Shown piece by piece: positions 11,819 to 21,315 of a stretch of DNA of 64,000 nucleotides (its first letter is position 1; every line of letters begins with the position of its first letter). The stretch spans positions 496,001-560,000 of the forward strand of contig NZ_CP025512.1 of assembly GCF_003491345.1 (NCBI RefSeq), read 5' to 3'. Position numbers and translations under genes: made by a program. The notes below the pieces were generated by a model. It had not been told where the DNA came from and did not search any database. It was given only the letters and a program-made list of their open reading frames with translations. This DNA is from Neorhizobium sp. SOG26 (GTDB lineage: Bacteria > Pseudomonadota > Alphaproteobacteria > Rhizobiales > Rhizobiaceae).

Positions 11819-12885
11819 GCGGCGCCCGTCTTCTTATCTAAGTTGAGCAGACCGAGCCTATCGCCGCTATAGCCTTGCCGCAGCGGCTGCCACCACCACT
11901 CGTTCTCCAGATACCAGCGAACCGTCTTCTCAATGCCGGTGTCGAAGTTTTCCTGCGCCTTCCAGCCAAGCTCCGTTTCGAGCTTTGTTGCGTCGATCGC
12001 ATAACGCGCATCATGGCCCGGGCGGTCGGCGACATAGGTGATGAGCGAGGCGTGCGAAACGGGCTTGGGCGCCAGGGCATCCATCAGTTCGCAGATGCGG
12101 GTGACGACATCGATGTTGCGCCGCTCGTTGCGTCCGCCGACATTGTAGGTCTCGCCGACACGCCCGCGCTCGGCAATGAGATCAAGCGCACGCGCGTGAT
12201 CTTCCACATAAAGCCAGTCACGAATATTGGCGCCATTGCCATAGACCGGAAGCGGTTTGCCTTCCATGGCGTTGAGGATCGTCAGCGGGATGAGCTTTTC
12301 TGGAAAATGATAGGGTCCGTAGTTGTTCGAGCAGTTCGACACAACAACTGGCAGACCGTAGGTGCGCTCCCATGCCTTGGCGAGATGGTCAGAAGCTGCC
12401 TTCGACGCGGAATAGGGAGAGCTTGGATCGTAAGGCGTCGTCTCCTCGAACAGCCCGTCGGCGCCCAGCGAGCCGTACACTTCGTCTGTCGACACATGAA
12501 GGAAGCGGAAGGCGGCCTTGTTCTCCGCATCAAGCTCCATCCAATAATGCCGGGCACATTCCAACATGTTGAAGGTGCCCATGACATTCGTTTCGACGAA
12601 ATCACGCGCACCGGTGATCGAACGGTCGACATGGCTTTCGGCCGCCAGATGCATGATGCGGTCCGGGCGGAAGCTTGAAAGCGCCTCCGAAATTGCCGCA
12701 CGATCGCAGATATCGGCCTTCAGGAAGCGATAGCCCGGCCGGTTGCCGATCGCGTTCAGCGAGGTTTGCGTTCCCGCATAGGTGAGCTTGTCGACATTGA
12801 GGACTTCATAGCCCTTGTCGAGCACAAGATGACGCACAACGGCGGAGCCGATGAAACCCGCACCGCCCGTGACCAGAACACGCAT
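11815..12885 (-). CDS. rfbB: dTDP-glucose 4,6-dehydratase
   Basis: RfbB (RmlB) converts dTDP-glucose to dTDP-4-keto-6-deoxyglucose. The 356-residue product shows the NAD loop [30 protein letters not shown], the catalytic YSASKAASD (YxxxK) and [18 protein letters not shown], all diagnostic for the extended-SDR dehydratases. The ATG at 12885 is chosen because GGAAGG lies six bases upstream of it; the ATG at 12891 would abut that site directly. Confidence 0.96.
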   Translation of the reverse strand: MRVLVTGGAGFIGSAVVRHLVLDKGYEVLNVDKLTYAGTQTSLNAIGNRPGYRFLKADICDRAAISEALSSFRPDRIMHLAAESHVDRSITGARDFVETNVMGTFNMLECARHYWMELDAENKAAFRFLHVSTDEVYGSLGADGLFEETTPYDPSSPYSASKAASDHLAKAWERTYGLPVVVSNCSNNYGPYHFPEKLIPLTILNAMEGKPLPVYGNGANIRDWLYVEDHARALDLIAERGRVGETYNVGGRNERRNIDVVTRICELMDALAPKPVSHASLITYVADRPGHDARYAIDATKLETELGWKAQENFDTGIEKTVRWYLENEWWWQPLRQGYSGDRLGLLNLDKKTGAA

Positions 12886-12923
12886 ATTCATCCTTCCAAT
12901 ATCAAGCCAGCATTCAAAGTGGT

Positions 12924-13481
12924 TTAGTAACGGAAGACCTCACCGAGGTCAGCAAGCTTCGGCTGATTCTTGTCCTTATCAGACAATACCGTCTTCTCGG
13001 CCGCGACCGGCCAATCGATCCCGAGTGCCGGGTCATTCCAAAGCAGTCCTCGATCATGTTCGGCGCTATAGTAGTCGGTTACCTTGTAGCTGATCTCGGT
13101 ATTCGGAAGGAGCGTGCAGAAGCCGTGGGCAAACCCCGGCGGCACCCAAAGCTGTCGGCCATTCTCCGCCGAAAGCTCCTCAGCCACGAACTTGCCATAG
13201 GTGGGAGATCCGGTACGGATATCGACTGCGACATCCAGCAATGCGCCCGCGGTGCAGGACACGAGCTTGCCTTGCGCCTTCGGCTCCAACTGGAAATGCA
13301 GGCCACGGACTGTGCCGACCGCCGCAGACATGGAGCGGTTATCCTGGACAAACTGGACATCCGCAACATTCCGCACGAACAGGTCCCGCCGGAATGTCTC
13401 CGAAAAATACCCGCGCGCATCGCCGAAGCGCCTAGGCTCGATAAGAGTCACATCCGGAACATTACAGCGTTCAAATTTCAT
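12924..13481 (-). CDS. rfbC: dTDP-4-dehydrorhamnose 3,5-epimerase
   Basis: RfbC (RmlC) epimerises dTDP-4-keto-6-deoxyglucose at C3 and C5. The 185-residue cupin has [24 protein letters not shown] with the catalytic His, [13 protein letters not shown] and [10 protein letters not shown]. It is the first gene of the rhamnose unit; rfbB starts 38 bases downstream. The rfb genes look GC-rich like the rest of the chromosome, in contrast to the A/T-richer genes on both sides. Confidence 0.95.
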   Translation of the reverse strand: MKFERCNVPDVTLIEPRRFGDARGYFSETFRRDLFVRNVADVQFVQDNRSMSAAVGTVRGLHFQLEPKAQGKLVSCTAGALLDVAVDIRTGSPTYGKFVAEELSAENGRQLWVPPGFAHGFCTLLPNTEISYKVTDYYSAEHDRGLLWNDPALGIDWPVAAEKTVLSDKDKNQPKLADLGEVFRY

Positions 13482-13608
13482 ACCGAGTACCTTGACAATT
13501 AACGCGTGTCTTAAACAAGCCGAGTAGAAGTTGGCAATCGAAAATGCAGGTCAGCCCATGCCAAGCCAGTTGTTCCGTTTTTTAGCGGCTGCGCTTCGAA
13601 ACGCACGA

Positions 13609-15882
13609 CTAGCCCGGATGAGCAGAATCGAGACGTCTGTTTAATTCCGTTGGGCGACCGTAGAAGCCTGTTCTGGCAGCAGCGAGCTTCTTCGGCACCA
13701 CAATCTTCGGCGTTGAACGGTCCCTGCTGTAATAGGGACTTGTTGCCGAATCCAAGAAATTGGCTGTTTGATGCTTTTCACGAAGGTGTGTCTTCTCGAG
13801 CTCAAACCGCTGCTTTTTTTCTTTGCCGGTTTCTGCGCCGCGCGATAGCGATTCATGATGGCGAAGACGCGCAAATGGCGTCCAGATAATGCGGAAGCCG
13901 GCTTTGTGTGCACGCAGGCAGTAGTCGACGTCGTTATAAGCCACTGCAAAACGCTCCTCGTCCCAGGGCCCAACTGTCTTGAGGCAGTCGCCCGAAATCA
14001 ACATAACCGCACCGGTGACACAGGTAAGACTGTTTCGGACATGCAGACGGTTCAGGGGGCCCGGGAGGTTGCCTGGGCGGTTCAGATACCAATGACCCGC
14101 AAGACCACCGAATCCGACAATAACACCGGCATGCTGCAGCGTCCCGTCGTCAAAAAGCAGCTTCGCCCCAACTATGCCTGCGCCTTCGAACTTCAGGCAG
14201 GATACCATCTCGCGTAGCCAGTCGCGGTCAAGGACCTCCACATCGTTGTTGAGTAGCAGCACATGGTCCCCAGTCTTCAGCCTCAGGCCGCGATTGATGG
14301 ACCGGGAGAAGTTGAAAGTTTCGTTAACGATATCATAACGGAAGTTCGGATGTGTCTCCGCAATTGACTCATAGAGGGTTAGCACTTCCGCCTCTGACGA
14401 TCCGTTGTCGACAACGATGACTTCAAGATTCGGGTAATCAGTACCGTTGAGGACGTCCTCCAACACTCGCGAGATCAATGGCAAGCTGCCCTTGCTTGGA
14501 ATGATCACCGAGATTTTTGGCCAAGCCTCTTCCTCTACGATGAATTCTGGGCGGTGAAGGGTAGGCGTCAGCGCGGGGCGCACGACCGTTTCCATGCCCT
14601 GAACCGCAAAATGCTCCTGGATGGCTCTGCGCGCGCGCGTCGTCGCTTGATCCATGAATGTTCGGGAGAAGGTTGTGCCCGTTCGACGCCACCAATAGGC
14701 CGGGAAGGGGAGGTGAACCACACGCTTCTCTTCCTGGTTTCTAAGGTAGCGTAGCAACAGGTCGTAATCTTGCGAGCCATCGAACCCGGTGCGAAGGCCA
14801 CCGATCGAACTCAGTCGATCCCGGCGATAGATCGAGAAATGGTTGATATAATTGACCCCTGTAAGCAGGACGGGGTCGTAGGCTGGCTTGAGCATTGTGC
14901 CAGTGGGCCGGAGTTGGTCATCGACCACCAACTCGTCGGTATAAAGAAAGCTGGTGTCCGGATGGACATTCAGCGCGCGACGGATCATCTTCAGCGCGTG
15001 CGGCGCGATTACATCGTCGTGGTCGAGCAGAGCGACCCACTCGCCTAGTGCCTGCTCCAGCCCCGCATTGGTTGCGACAGCGATCCCTCCATTGGTAGCG
15101 TTCCGGACTATCTTGACATTTCCTGAGGTGGCTTTAGCTGCCAGCCAGCGGAGCGTCTCATCCGAACTGGAGCAGTCGTCGCTGAGGATAAGTTCTACCC
15201 CCTCCTGATCCTGCTGTTCAAAGGACGAAACCAGATCGTCAAGATATCGGGGAGGAGCGTTGAAGACGGGTACGACGATGCTGAGCCACGGGGTTGTCGC
15301 AACATGTGGAATAGGCGCGATCTCTTTGGCTAGCTGGTAAGATGCTTCGGCATAGCGCTGCGTGAGCGACGCCTTCTTCCAGCGCAAACGGGGCAGGGCG
15401 GCAATGAAGCGCGGCAACCGTCCTAACTCGACTTGATGGATTTTAGCTTCATTCCGGGTGCGGGCAAGGTAACTGTCAGCCTCACTACGTGAACGGAATG
15501 CTGTTGCCTCCACAATAAAGCTTGCTGGTTTGCTGGAGGGATCCAACCGAAACTTAGAAGCAGTGCCGAAGCTGCCCACATCAGCAATAATAACAAAATC
15601 CTGTCCCTCAGGGATGAAGATTGCGTCTTCTTCTCGGAAGCCTTTGCCACGGTTGATGTAGATCTTGGGATCTAGGTTTCGGCGGTCCGCCGACGTCAGC
15701 CGCAGGATGACAAAGCGCGGACGCAGAATATCATAAGAAACCACGACTGCTGGATCGTCGCCTGTCACCTCCCAGATAGTCTGGCCCTGCTCGGTCTTGC
15801 CTGCAATCTCAGCGTCATCATTAACTGTAATTTTAAGCGGCACGCTCACGCCCTTCGTCGAATTCGAGGCTCCTGATAACAA
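13609..15882 (-). CDS. Two-domain family 2 glycosyltransferase (O-antigen/capsule type)
   Basis: The 757-residue protein has an N-terminal beta-rich region of about 125 residues with no motif I recognise, then two GT-A domains in tandem. The first spans about 198-420 (SIVVPVFNAPPRYLDDLV, LILSDDCSSS at 231-240, the metal site DHDD at 287-290). The second spans about 455-700 (ISVIIPSKGSLPLISR, VIVVDNGSSE, LLNNDVEVL, YNDVDYCLRAHKAGF). This layout is typical of dual-domain rhamnosyl- or galactosyltransferases that add alternating residues to O-antigen or capsule. It probably uses dTDP-rhamnose from the adjacent rfb genes, which is inference from context. It runs downstream of the gene at 15.9-17.0 kb with a 6-base gap. 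Confidence 0.88.
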   Translation of the reverse strand: MLSGASNSTKGVSVPLKITVNDDAEIAGKTEQGQTIWEVTGDDPAVVVSYDILRPRFVILRLTSADRRNLDPKIYINRGKGFREEDAIFIPEGQDFVIIADVGSFGTASKFRLDPSSKPASFIVEATAFRSRSEADSYLARTRNEAKIHQVELGRLPRFIAALPRLRWKKASLTQRYAEASYQLAKEIAPIPHVATTPWLSIVVPVFNAPPRYLDDLVSSFEQQDQEGVELILSDDCSSSDETLRWLAAKATSGNVKIVRNATNGGIAVATNAGLEQALGEWVALLDHDDVIAPHALKMIRRALNVHPDTSFLYTDELVVDDQLRPTGTMLKPAYDPVLLTGVNYINHFSIYRRDRLSSIGGLRTGFDGSQDYDLLLRYLRNQEEKRVVHLPFPAYWWRRTGTTFSRTFMDQATTRARRAIQEHFAVQGMETVVRPALTPTLHRPEFIVEEEAWPKISVIIPSKGSLPLISRVLEDVLNGTDYPNLEVIVVDNGSSEAEVLTLYESIAETHPNFRYDIVNETFNFSRSINRGLRLKTGDHVLLLNNDVEVLDRDWLREMVSCLKFEGAGIVGAKLLFDDGTLQHAGVIVGFGGLAGHWYLNRPGNLPGPLNRLHVRNSLTCVTGAVMLISGDCLKTVGPWDEERFAVAYNDVDYCLRAHKAGFRIIWTPFARLRHHESLSRGAETGKEKKQRFELEKTHLREKHQTANFLDSATSPYYSRDRSTPKIVVPKKLAAARTGFYGRPTELNRRLDSAHPG

Positions 15883-15888
15883 AACCGA

Positions 15889-16965
15889 TCAGAAAGGGAA
15901 ATTTACATCAGCAAGTTGGATCATCTTTTCGAGAGATTTGAAGGAGGCTTGTTTTGCCCTTCGCAGTTCAACCTCATTTGCCGCTAGCCGGAGAATTTCG
16001 CTCACCCATGCATCGGGATCATTGGGAAGATGAGATTCGTAGGGAACCGCGCATCGATTGAAGACGTCGCATCTTGAGTAAAGACCAGCAGCACCTAGAC
16101 GTGCGACGTCGACCCGTTTGGTATCGGCCCGGACTTTGTTCGTTTTGGTATTGAGAAGCGGGTTAAGGGCAATGTCCGCACCACTGTTATGCCCCCACGT
16201 CGCATACTCAAGCCACCTCATGGTTTTACGAACGGTGTAGCGCCCGATCGGAAGTCCTGCATTGTGCCAACCGTTTGCGATGCTTCCGTCCGCCAAAACC
16301 TCGAAGTGTAGGGCCGGATCGGCGTTCAGCACCCTGCGGATGATTGGTTGAAGGAATGCGTGTTCTTGTCGATGGATTCCGGTGGCGTGGTAGACGATGC
16401 GCAGCGTCGGAAAACGGCCAGACGGAATTAGATCTTTTGGTCGCAATGCAGGCGGAAGCGGGTGCAGCACTTGAACCTCGGCGCGCTGTCCACCAAGGAC
16501 CTCGGCGAGTGCTCCAGTTGAAGTCCACACATGGCTCAAAAGCGCGTTCAACTGAACAAGCGGTAGAACCCCAAGACGAAGCAAATTTGCCTTGTAGCGC
16601 AAGCTTCCGTCAGGACCGACCACAACCGAACGTAGGTCGTCATCGATCAGGAGCGCAACGCCTGCCAATCGTGCCCGGACCTCTTTCAGCCATCTGATCT
16701 GTGTAGGCTTGGCATATCGAACGAGGATGACGAACAATCCCTCGGGAGAAAGGTCGTCAAGTCGATCATCTAGGCTACGCACTATTGCCGGGACCGTCAG
16801 ATGCCGCAACCGCTGCTCGATATAGTAGCTGAAGGTCGGGTTCTCGCCTTTGATCAAGACGAGAATTGCTCGAACGTCTTTACGGGCGAGCCGCCGCCCT
16901 CGCGGCTCAGGTCTGGGAAGCCGATCATAAAGTATTCGGTTGATGCCACAACGGAAGTCCAGCAC
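15889..16965 (-). CDS. Putative glycosyltransferase-like protein, surface polysaccharide cluster
   Basis: The 358-residue product is soluble, with alternating strand-helix character consistent with a GT-B fold: AILVLIKGENPTFSYYIEQRL near the N-terminus, GVALLIDDDLRSVV, TSTGALAEVL at the putative domain linker, and LRIVYHATGIHRQEHAFLQP in the second half followed by ADIALNPLLNTKTNKVRADTKRVD-like acceptor-lobe sequence. I cannot place it in a numbered GT family. It lies between the dual GT2 gene and the first KpsE-like gene with gaps of 6 and 4 bases, so it belongs to the same operon and pathway. Confidence 0.55.
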   Translation of the reverse strand: MLDFRCGINRILYDRLPRPEPRGRRLARKDVRAILVLIKGENPTFSYYIEQRLRHLTVPAIVRSLDDRLDDLSPEGLFVILVRYAKPTQIRWLKEVRARLAGVALLIDDDLRSVVVGPDGSLRYKANLLRLGVLPLVQLNALLSHVWTSTGALAEVLGGQRAEVQVLHPLPPALRPKDLIPSGRFPTLRIVYHATGIHRQEHAFLQPIIRRVLNADPALHFEVLADGSIANGWHNAGLPIGRYTVRKTMRWLEYATWGHNSGADIALNPLLNTKTNKVRADTKRVDVARLGAAGLYSRCDVFNRCAVPYESHLPNDPDAWVSEILRLAANEVELRRAKQASFKSLEKMIQLADVNFPF

Positions 16966-16969
16966 AGGA

Positions 16970-18238
16970 TTAATTTAGCCGGGTTCGCAGTACGGATAAC
17001 AGCCCTAATGTCGCGCCCCATACGAACAGGCTACCTATGAAAATCAGACTGATCCAGAGGATGCGCCGCGGGAACTCAGCCTCTTCCGGCAGTGTGGGTG
17101 CAAGGAATGGATCAAGATAGATAAGTTGCTGCTTGCTGAGGAACTGAACCTGTTCAAGTGTCTTTACCGAAGCAGCAAATTGCTTTTCTGCAAGGGTCTG
17201 CTCCAGCTCGATCTGCGACATGTCAAGTGAAACGTCAGCAAGACTAGGCTGAGTTCGTGCCTGCTTTGCCGTTCTCCCAGCCAGTTGAGCTTTAAGATCA
17301 TCAACCTGAGCCTGTTTGCTCTTGATCTCCCGTTCCAGCACTTTCATCTGAGGCGCATCTCGAGAGACAATTGTTGACTGTGAGGCGTAACGTTGCTGGA
17401 GATCCAAAACCTCCTTCTGGATTGAACTGATCAGCGTCGTGATTAACAGCGAGTTCCCTTGTACATTGAGAACGCCAGTATTGTTGCGGGCCGCCTGAAG
17501 CTTTTCACGAGCTGCTTGTAATTGGGCCGCACTCTTTTCGAGATTTGCGCGTGATGTCGAAATCACGTCTTGCCAGATGCGGTCGTTGACCTCGTTCACC
17601 ACTTGCTCTGAAGCTGCGACAACGTGCTTGAGCACGTCTTGAGCGTCCTGAGCTGAGAATGCCCGAACCTTGACTGTCACAATTCCGCTGGAGGGACTGA
17701 TCGCTGTCGAAACCATGTCCTCCCAATATTCAAGCAGGCGTTCGGAGCTGACGTTGTTTGGCAAGCGAGCTACGAAATCCACATCCTCACTCGAGTAGAT
17801 CTTTCGGATGTCGATTGTCTGCGCAAGGTCCGATAGAATTTCTGCGCTACCTATGTAATTGGTCACAATTTGCGTGTCTTGAACCACCTTGCTTGATGGG
17901 AGACCGGTGACCTTCGCTAACTGGTCCTTACCGATCGCTGGACTCGAACTGCGAACGGTGAAACGAGCCTCCGATTCATATTGGTCGGAGGCGATGAAAC
18001 CAAAGTAGCCAACAGACGCCAAATTGGGGATGATCAAATCCACCAACGTGACAAGAATGACGGCAGCCGTGAAGACCTTGTCAATCATTCGCGGTCGTAA
18101 CCCGACCGCTTTGAAGAGATTGCTTCGGTTCGAGGTTGCAAGGCGCAGCTTTCGGGCGGTCACGGAGAGGCGTTTGGACACCTCCCTACTATGATCCAAG
18201 GCGCCTTGGCGTGAATATGCAGCTGGGTTGTCGCTCAT
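16970..18238 (-). CDS. Capsule export inner-membrane protein, KpsE/Wzz-like (copy 1)
   Basis: The 422-residue protein has one membrane segment near residues 57-80 (FTAAVILVTLVDLIIPNLAS), a long periplasmic part with coiled-coil stretches (about 200-330, ASRANLEKSAAQLQAAREKLQ region) and a second membrane segment close to the C-terminus (ILWISLIFIGSLFVWGATLG). That topology, together with SDQYESEARFTVRSSS, matches the polysaccharide co-polymerase family that includes KpsE, CtrB and RkpR. It should connect the ABC exporter to the periplasm and outer membrane. It follows the KpsT-like ATPase gene by 14 bases. Confidence 0.82.
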   Translation of the reverse strand: MSDNPAAYSRQGALDHSREVSKRLSVTARKLRLATSNRSNLFKAVGLRPRMIDKVFTAAVILVTLVDLIIPNLASVGYFGFIASDQYESEARFTVRSSSPAIGKDQLAKVTGLPSSKVVQDTQIVTNYIGSAEILSDLAQTIDIRKIYSSEDVDFVARLPNNVSSERLLEYWEDMVSTAISPSSGIVTVKVRAFSAQDAQDVLKHVVAASEQVVNEVNDRIWQDVISTSRANLEKSAAQLQAAREKLQAARNNTGVLNVQGNSLLITTLISSIQKEVLDLQQRYASQSTIVSRDAPQMKVLEREIKSKQAQVDDLKAQLAGRTAKQARTQPSLADVSLDMSQIELEQTLAEKQFAASVKTLEQVQFLSKQQLIYLDPFLAPTLPEEAEFPRRILWISLIFIGSLFVWGATLGLLSVLRTRLN

Positions 18239-18252
18239 GATTTCCGTGCCGC

Positions 18253-18906
18253 CTACCGATTCAACTGATAATAGGCTTGGATTGCTGGCTCTACGTTGTC
18301 AAAGGTGATCATCCTACCATCGACCAGAACCATGGCGCGGTCACAATAGGATTTAATAGTATCCATACCATGGGAAATCATGATGATATCCGAGTTTTTA
18401 CGTCGTTTCTCAAACGCAGCACGGCACCGCTCCTGGAATCGCGCATCGCCAACCGCGGTAATCTCATCAACAAGATAACAATCAAACTCGATCGCCATCG
18501 AGAGACCGAAAGCTAAGCGAGCGCCCATGCCTGAGGAATAAGTCCGAACAGGGGCGTAGATGTAGTCTCCGAGTTCCGCAAAATCCTCGACAAAGCGGCT
18601 CACTCGGTGCGGATCTTCGCCATAAGCGCGTGCTACAAACTTCAGGTTGTCCCGTCCCGACATGTTAGGATGAAAGCCCCCGGCGAAGCCCAATGGCCAC
18701 GATACGCGAACGTCCTTCTTGATCCGGCCGGAGTTCGGTAGAATTGTACCAGCGATCATGCGCATGGTCGTCGATTTGCCGGCGCCATTCACTCCCAAGA
18801 TACCGTAGGAATAACCCGATTCGAACTCGATACTAGCCCTTTCAAGAATCGTTTTCCGATGTTGTTGCGTCTTGAAGTATTTTGTAACGTTCTGGAACTT
18901 GATCAT
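18253..18906 (-). CDS. Polysaccharide-export ABC transporter ATPase, KpsT-like
   Basis: The 217-residue protein has Walker A GVNGAGKST (38-46), the signature YSSGMGARLAFGLSMA and Walker B DCYLVDEI followed by the MISHGMDTIKSY switch region. Its short length, the degenerate SSGMGAR signature and the terminal YQLNR fit the KpsT/CtrD/RkpS group that powers capsule export across the inner membrane. It sits between two KpsE-like genes. The expected permease (KpsM type, six membrane helices) is not present in the window. Confidence 0.87.
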   Translation of the reverse strand: MIKFQNVTKYFKTQQHRKTILERASIEFESGYSYGILGVNGAGKSTTMRMIAGTILPNSGRIKKDVRVSWPLGFAGGFHPNMSGRDNLKFVARAYGEDPHRVSRFVEDFAELGDYIYAPVRTYSSGMGARLAFGLSMAIEFDCYLVDEITAVGDARFQERCRAAFEKRRKNSDIIMISHGMDTIKSYCDRAMVLVDGRMITFDNVEPAIQAYYQLNR

Positions 18907-18915
18907 TTCACGTTG

Positions 18916-20184
18916 TTACGCCTTATGATCTTCGACGGAAGCCCAGAGGAGCATCAGTGTTGCCCAAAACACCAGTAGGCCCAATGCGATAATGAAGGGC
19001 GTGGAAAAACGCTTCGGATATAGAGATTCCTCTGGCATCGATGGTGGCACGAAGACGGTAAGATAGAGAGCCTTGCGAAGCGACGCGGCCAAAGCTGCAT
19101 CATAGTTGCTTCGCGCCGCTTCATAGAGCTTTTCAGCAACCAAGCGATCCGTCTCGAGCTTGGAAAAGGTGAGCAGCGTGGTTGCGACGCTGGCGTTCTC
19201 CGGCCCCGTCAGCTCGGATCGGAGCTTTTCGACTTGCGAATCAAGGCTGAGTTTCGTCCGTGCCAATTGCTCGTATGCTGGTGACTTCTCGGCAGACGAC
19301 TGCTTGAGGACAAACAGGCGAGTCTCGAGCTCAAGCTTCTGTGCAAGGAGACCCGCAAGCAGTTTCCCGGTTTCCATCGCTTGCATCTCAGGACTAAGAA
19401 GACCGGACCCGACTTGGAACCGATTTAGGGCGGCCAGGGCGTCAGCGTAACCTTCCCCAGTCCGTTCGACTTCTCGGCGGATGCTGGCGACCATATCCTG
19501 TTGGGCACGCTGATTCAGCTCGTTGATAAGTTGCTCACTTTCAGCCACGATAGCTGCCGCGAGCTTCTTAGAGTTCTCCGGGTCGAACGTGCGCACTCGC
19601 AAAGTGATGATGCCGGAGGGCCCATCGATATATGCATTGACCTGCTTCTTCCAATATTTCAGGAAGCTCTCAACAGGCTCGTCCCGGTCAAACCTTGAGA
19701 GGAAATCAACGTTGCGGCCTGCAAACATGGACCGGTAATCGATGGTTTTGCCGATTCGATTGAGCAACTCAGCCGACTGGATAAAGCTCGTGACGATGTG
19801 CGCATCTTGCGTGGCAGCATCCAGGCTGATGACGCTGCTGTCGGAGCCTTCCATCTGTGACTGATCAGCCAAGGACCGTACGGCGAATCTTGCCTCGGCG
19901 GTATATTGATCTGTCGCGACGAAGATGAAGTAATAAAGCGAAGCCAAGAACGGCAGCAAGACGACTGTGATAAACGAAATCAGCTTGATCGGCGGTTGCC
20001 CGCCTGTTTTGGTCGCAACCTCGTCTTCCTTACTTGGCGATTGCGCAAGATCGACAATCTCTCCGCCAGCCTGCCGCGCTAATGGAAACGCTCGGCGTTT
20101 TCCGATAGGCGAGAACACACGGGCAGTCCATCCGCCCTGCACGACCTTGTCTTCGGCAGGACTAGCGGTTCGACGGATCTGCAT
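18916..20184 (-). CDS. Capsule export inner-membrane protein, KpsE/Wzz-like (copy 2)
   Basis: Also 422 residues, with an N-terminal cytoplasmic tail of about 70 residues, a membrane segment (ISFITVVLLPFLASLYYFIF), the family motif TDQYTAEARFAVRS, a coiled-coil periplasmic domain, and a C-terminal membrane segment (FIIALGLLVFWATLMLLW) preceded by PSMPEESLYPKRFS. It is clearly paralogous to the protein at 16970-18238 but diverged. Its start overlaps the end of the preceding gene by 23 bases. Two non-identical copies flanking one ATPase suggest a hetero-oligomer or two alternative partners, which is inference. Confidence 0.82.
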   Translation of the reverse strand: MQIRRTASPAEDKVVQGGWTARVFSPIGKRRAFPLARQAGGEIVDLAQSPSKEDEVATKTGGQPPIKLISFITVVLLPFLASLYYFIFVATDQYTAEARFAVRSLADQSQMEGSDSSVISLDAATQDAHIVTSFIQSAELLNRIGKTIDYRSMFAGRNVDFLSRFDRDEPVESFLKYWKKQVNAYIDGPSGIITLRVRTFDPENSKKLAAAIVAESEQLINELNQRAQQDMVASIRREVERTGEGYADALAALNRFQVGSGLLSPEMQAMETGKLLAGLLAQKLELETRLFVLKQSSAEKSPAYEQLARTKLSLDSQVEKLRSELTGPENASVATTLLTFSKLETDRLVAEKLYEAARSNYDAALAASLRKALYLTVFVPPSMPEESLYPKRFSTPFIIALGLLVFWATLMLLWASVEDHKA

Positions 20185-21247
20185 TTCGTTCTAAATCCTT
20201 GGACGTATCTTCACGATCGGCTGAGATTAACGCCTGGCGAACATAGTAGTCAAAAATAAGGTCCTCTTCCAAAAGAACCTCGGCGGATGGGATCGACTTC
20301 AGTGCTCCCGCGATCGCTTCGATCAGCATCTGCCGCGGAGGAATCACGAGATCGTCAGCCTCTATATCCAGAAATTCCCCGACAGCATCTTGGAATGACG
20401 GCAGGTTGGTGTGGTGTCCAACGATGGCGAACCGCGACAGGAGGTCGATCGCGGCCGCAACCTCACTGCGATTGACCCGTTGATCGGGTGAACTGCAAGT
20501 GAATTGGCGAGTGACTGGAGAGGCCAACACGTTCGCAACCTTTAACGGCGCCTTCTTGAGAAGTGTCCGCAAGGAACGCGCGTCTTCCAAATTTGCGTCG
20601 GCAAAATATTCGATCGCTGGTGCGAGGATCAGTTTGTCGCGTTCTCCTAGAAAGCCGGTTGGGGTGGAAGCCATGCGCTTAAAAAGGAATAGACGCATGG
20701 CCATTTCATAATACGGGTCCGACAAGAGCACGATCCCCTCGAACCCTTTGCCGAGAAACTCCTCGTAATTGCGCATCAGCAAACGGCCACTGAGATAAAC
20801 AGAACTCACAGCATTCAAGTGGAAAGTCTGAAGCGCGGTCTCGTGACCAAATCGCTCCAGTGAAAAAAGCTCATACTGAAATACCGATCCACAGTTTCGG
20901 TCGAACTTGATGAGAGGCAATATCTGCGTTTCGAGTCGAAACACCTTCTTTTTGACCATTGGGTTAGGGCGGCGGCGATAGATTAATAATCCCGATTTCG
21001 CGTCATGGATCGTTAGCATCGCTCGCGTTCCTATTCCGGGAATATTGTCTTGATCCAAACGGAAGCCGACAAAACCGTTTTGATGCCTTCCCGACGCTAC
21101 AACAGCGGGCCTAGCTTGATCACATGGGAACGTGCCGACTATACCTCCCTCGTCAGATACCCGGATGTAAGGCTGCTCCGAGAAACCATCAGGAATAACG
21201 TAACCCTCGAGAACGTCCCCTCGATCATATTCTATATTAAATAGCAC
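20162..21247 (-). CDS. Uncharacterised protein in the polysaccharide export operon
   Basis: I do not recognise this 361-residue protein. The first approximately 95 residues look beta-rich and carry two elements worth noting, GYVIPDGFSEQPYIRVSDEG and VASGRHQNGFVGFRLDQDNIPGI, followed by GLLIYRRRPNP. The remainder is mainly helical, has no membrane segments and no nucleotide-binding motif that I can see. It is the first gene of a unit that continues into the KpsE-like, KpsT-like and KpsE-like genes, with a 23-base overlap to the next gene that implies translational coupling. A role in capsule assembly or export is therefore likely, but its activity is unknown. Confidence 0.75.
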   Translation of the reverse strand: MLFNIEYDRGDVLEGYVIPDGFSEQPYIRVSDEGGIVGTFPCDQARPAVVASGRHQNGFVGFRLDQDNIPGIGTRAMLTIHDAKSGLLIYRRRPNPMVKKKVFRLETQILPLIKFDRNCGSVFQYELFSLERFGHETALQTFHLNAVSSVYLSGRLLMRNYEEFLGKGFEGIVLLSDPYYEMAMRLFLFKRMASTPTGFLGERDKLILAPAIEYFADANLEDARSLRTLLKKAPLKVANVLASPVTRQFTCSSPDQRVNRSEVAAAIDLLSRFAIVGHHTNLPSFQDAVGEFLDIEADDLVIPPRQMLIEAIAGALKSIPSAEVLLEEDLIFDYYVRQALISADREDTSKDLERNADPSNR

Positions 21248-21315
21248 TTGATCAGCCTCAGGTGTCGCCTAAGCACTCCACTTTTACAGTTTCTCTAGCA
21301 CTTGGCGTAAGATCG

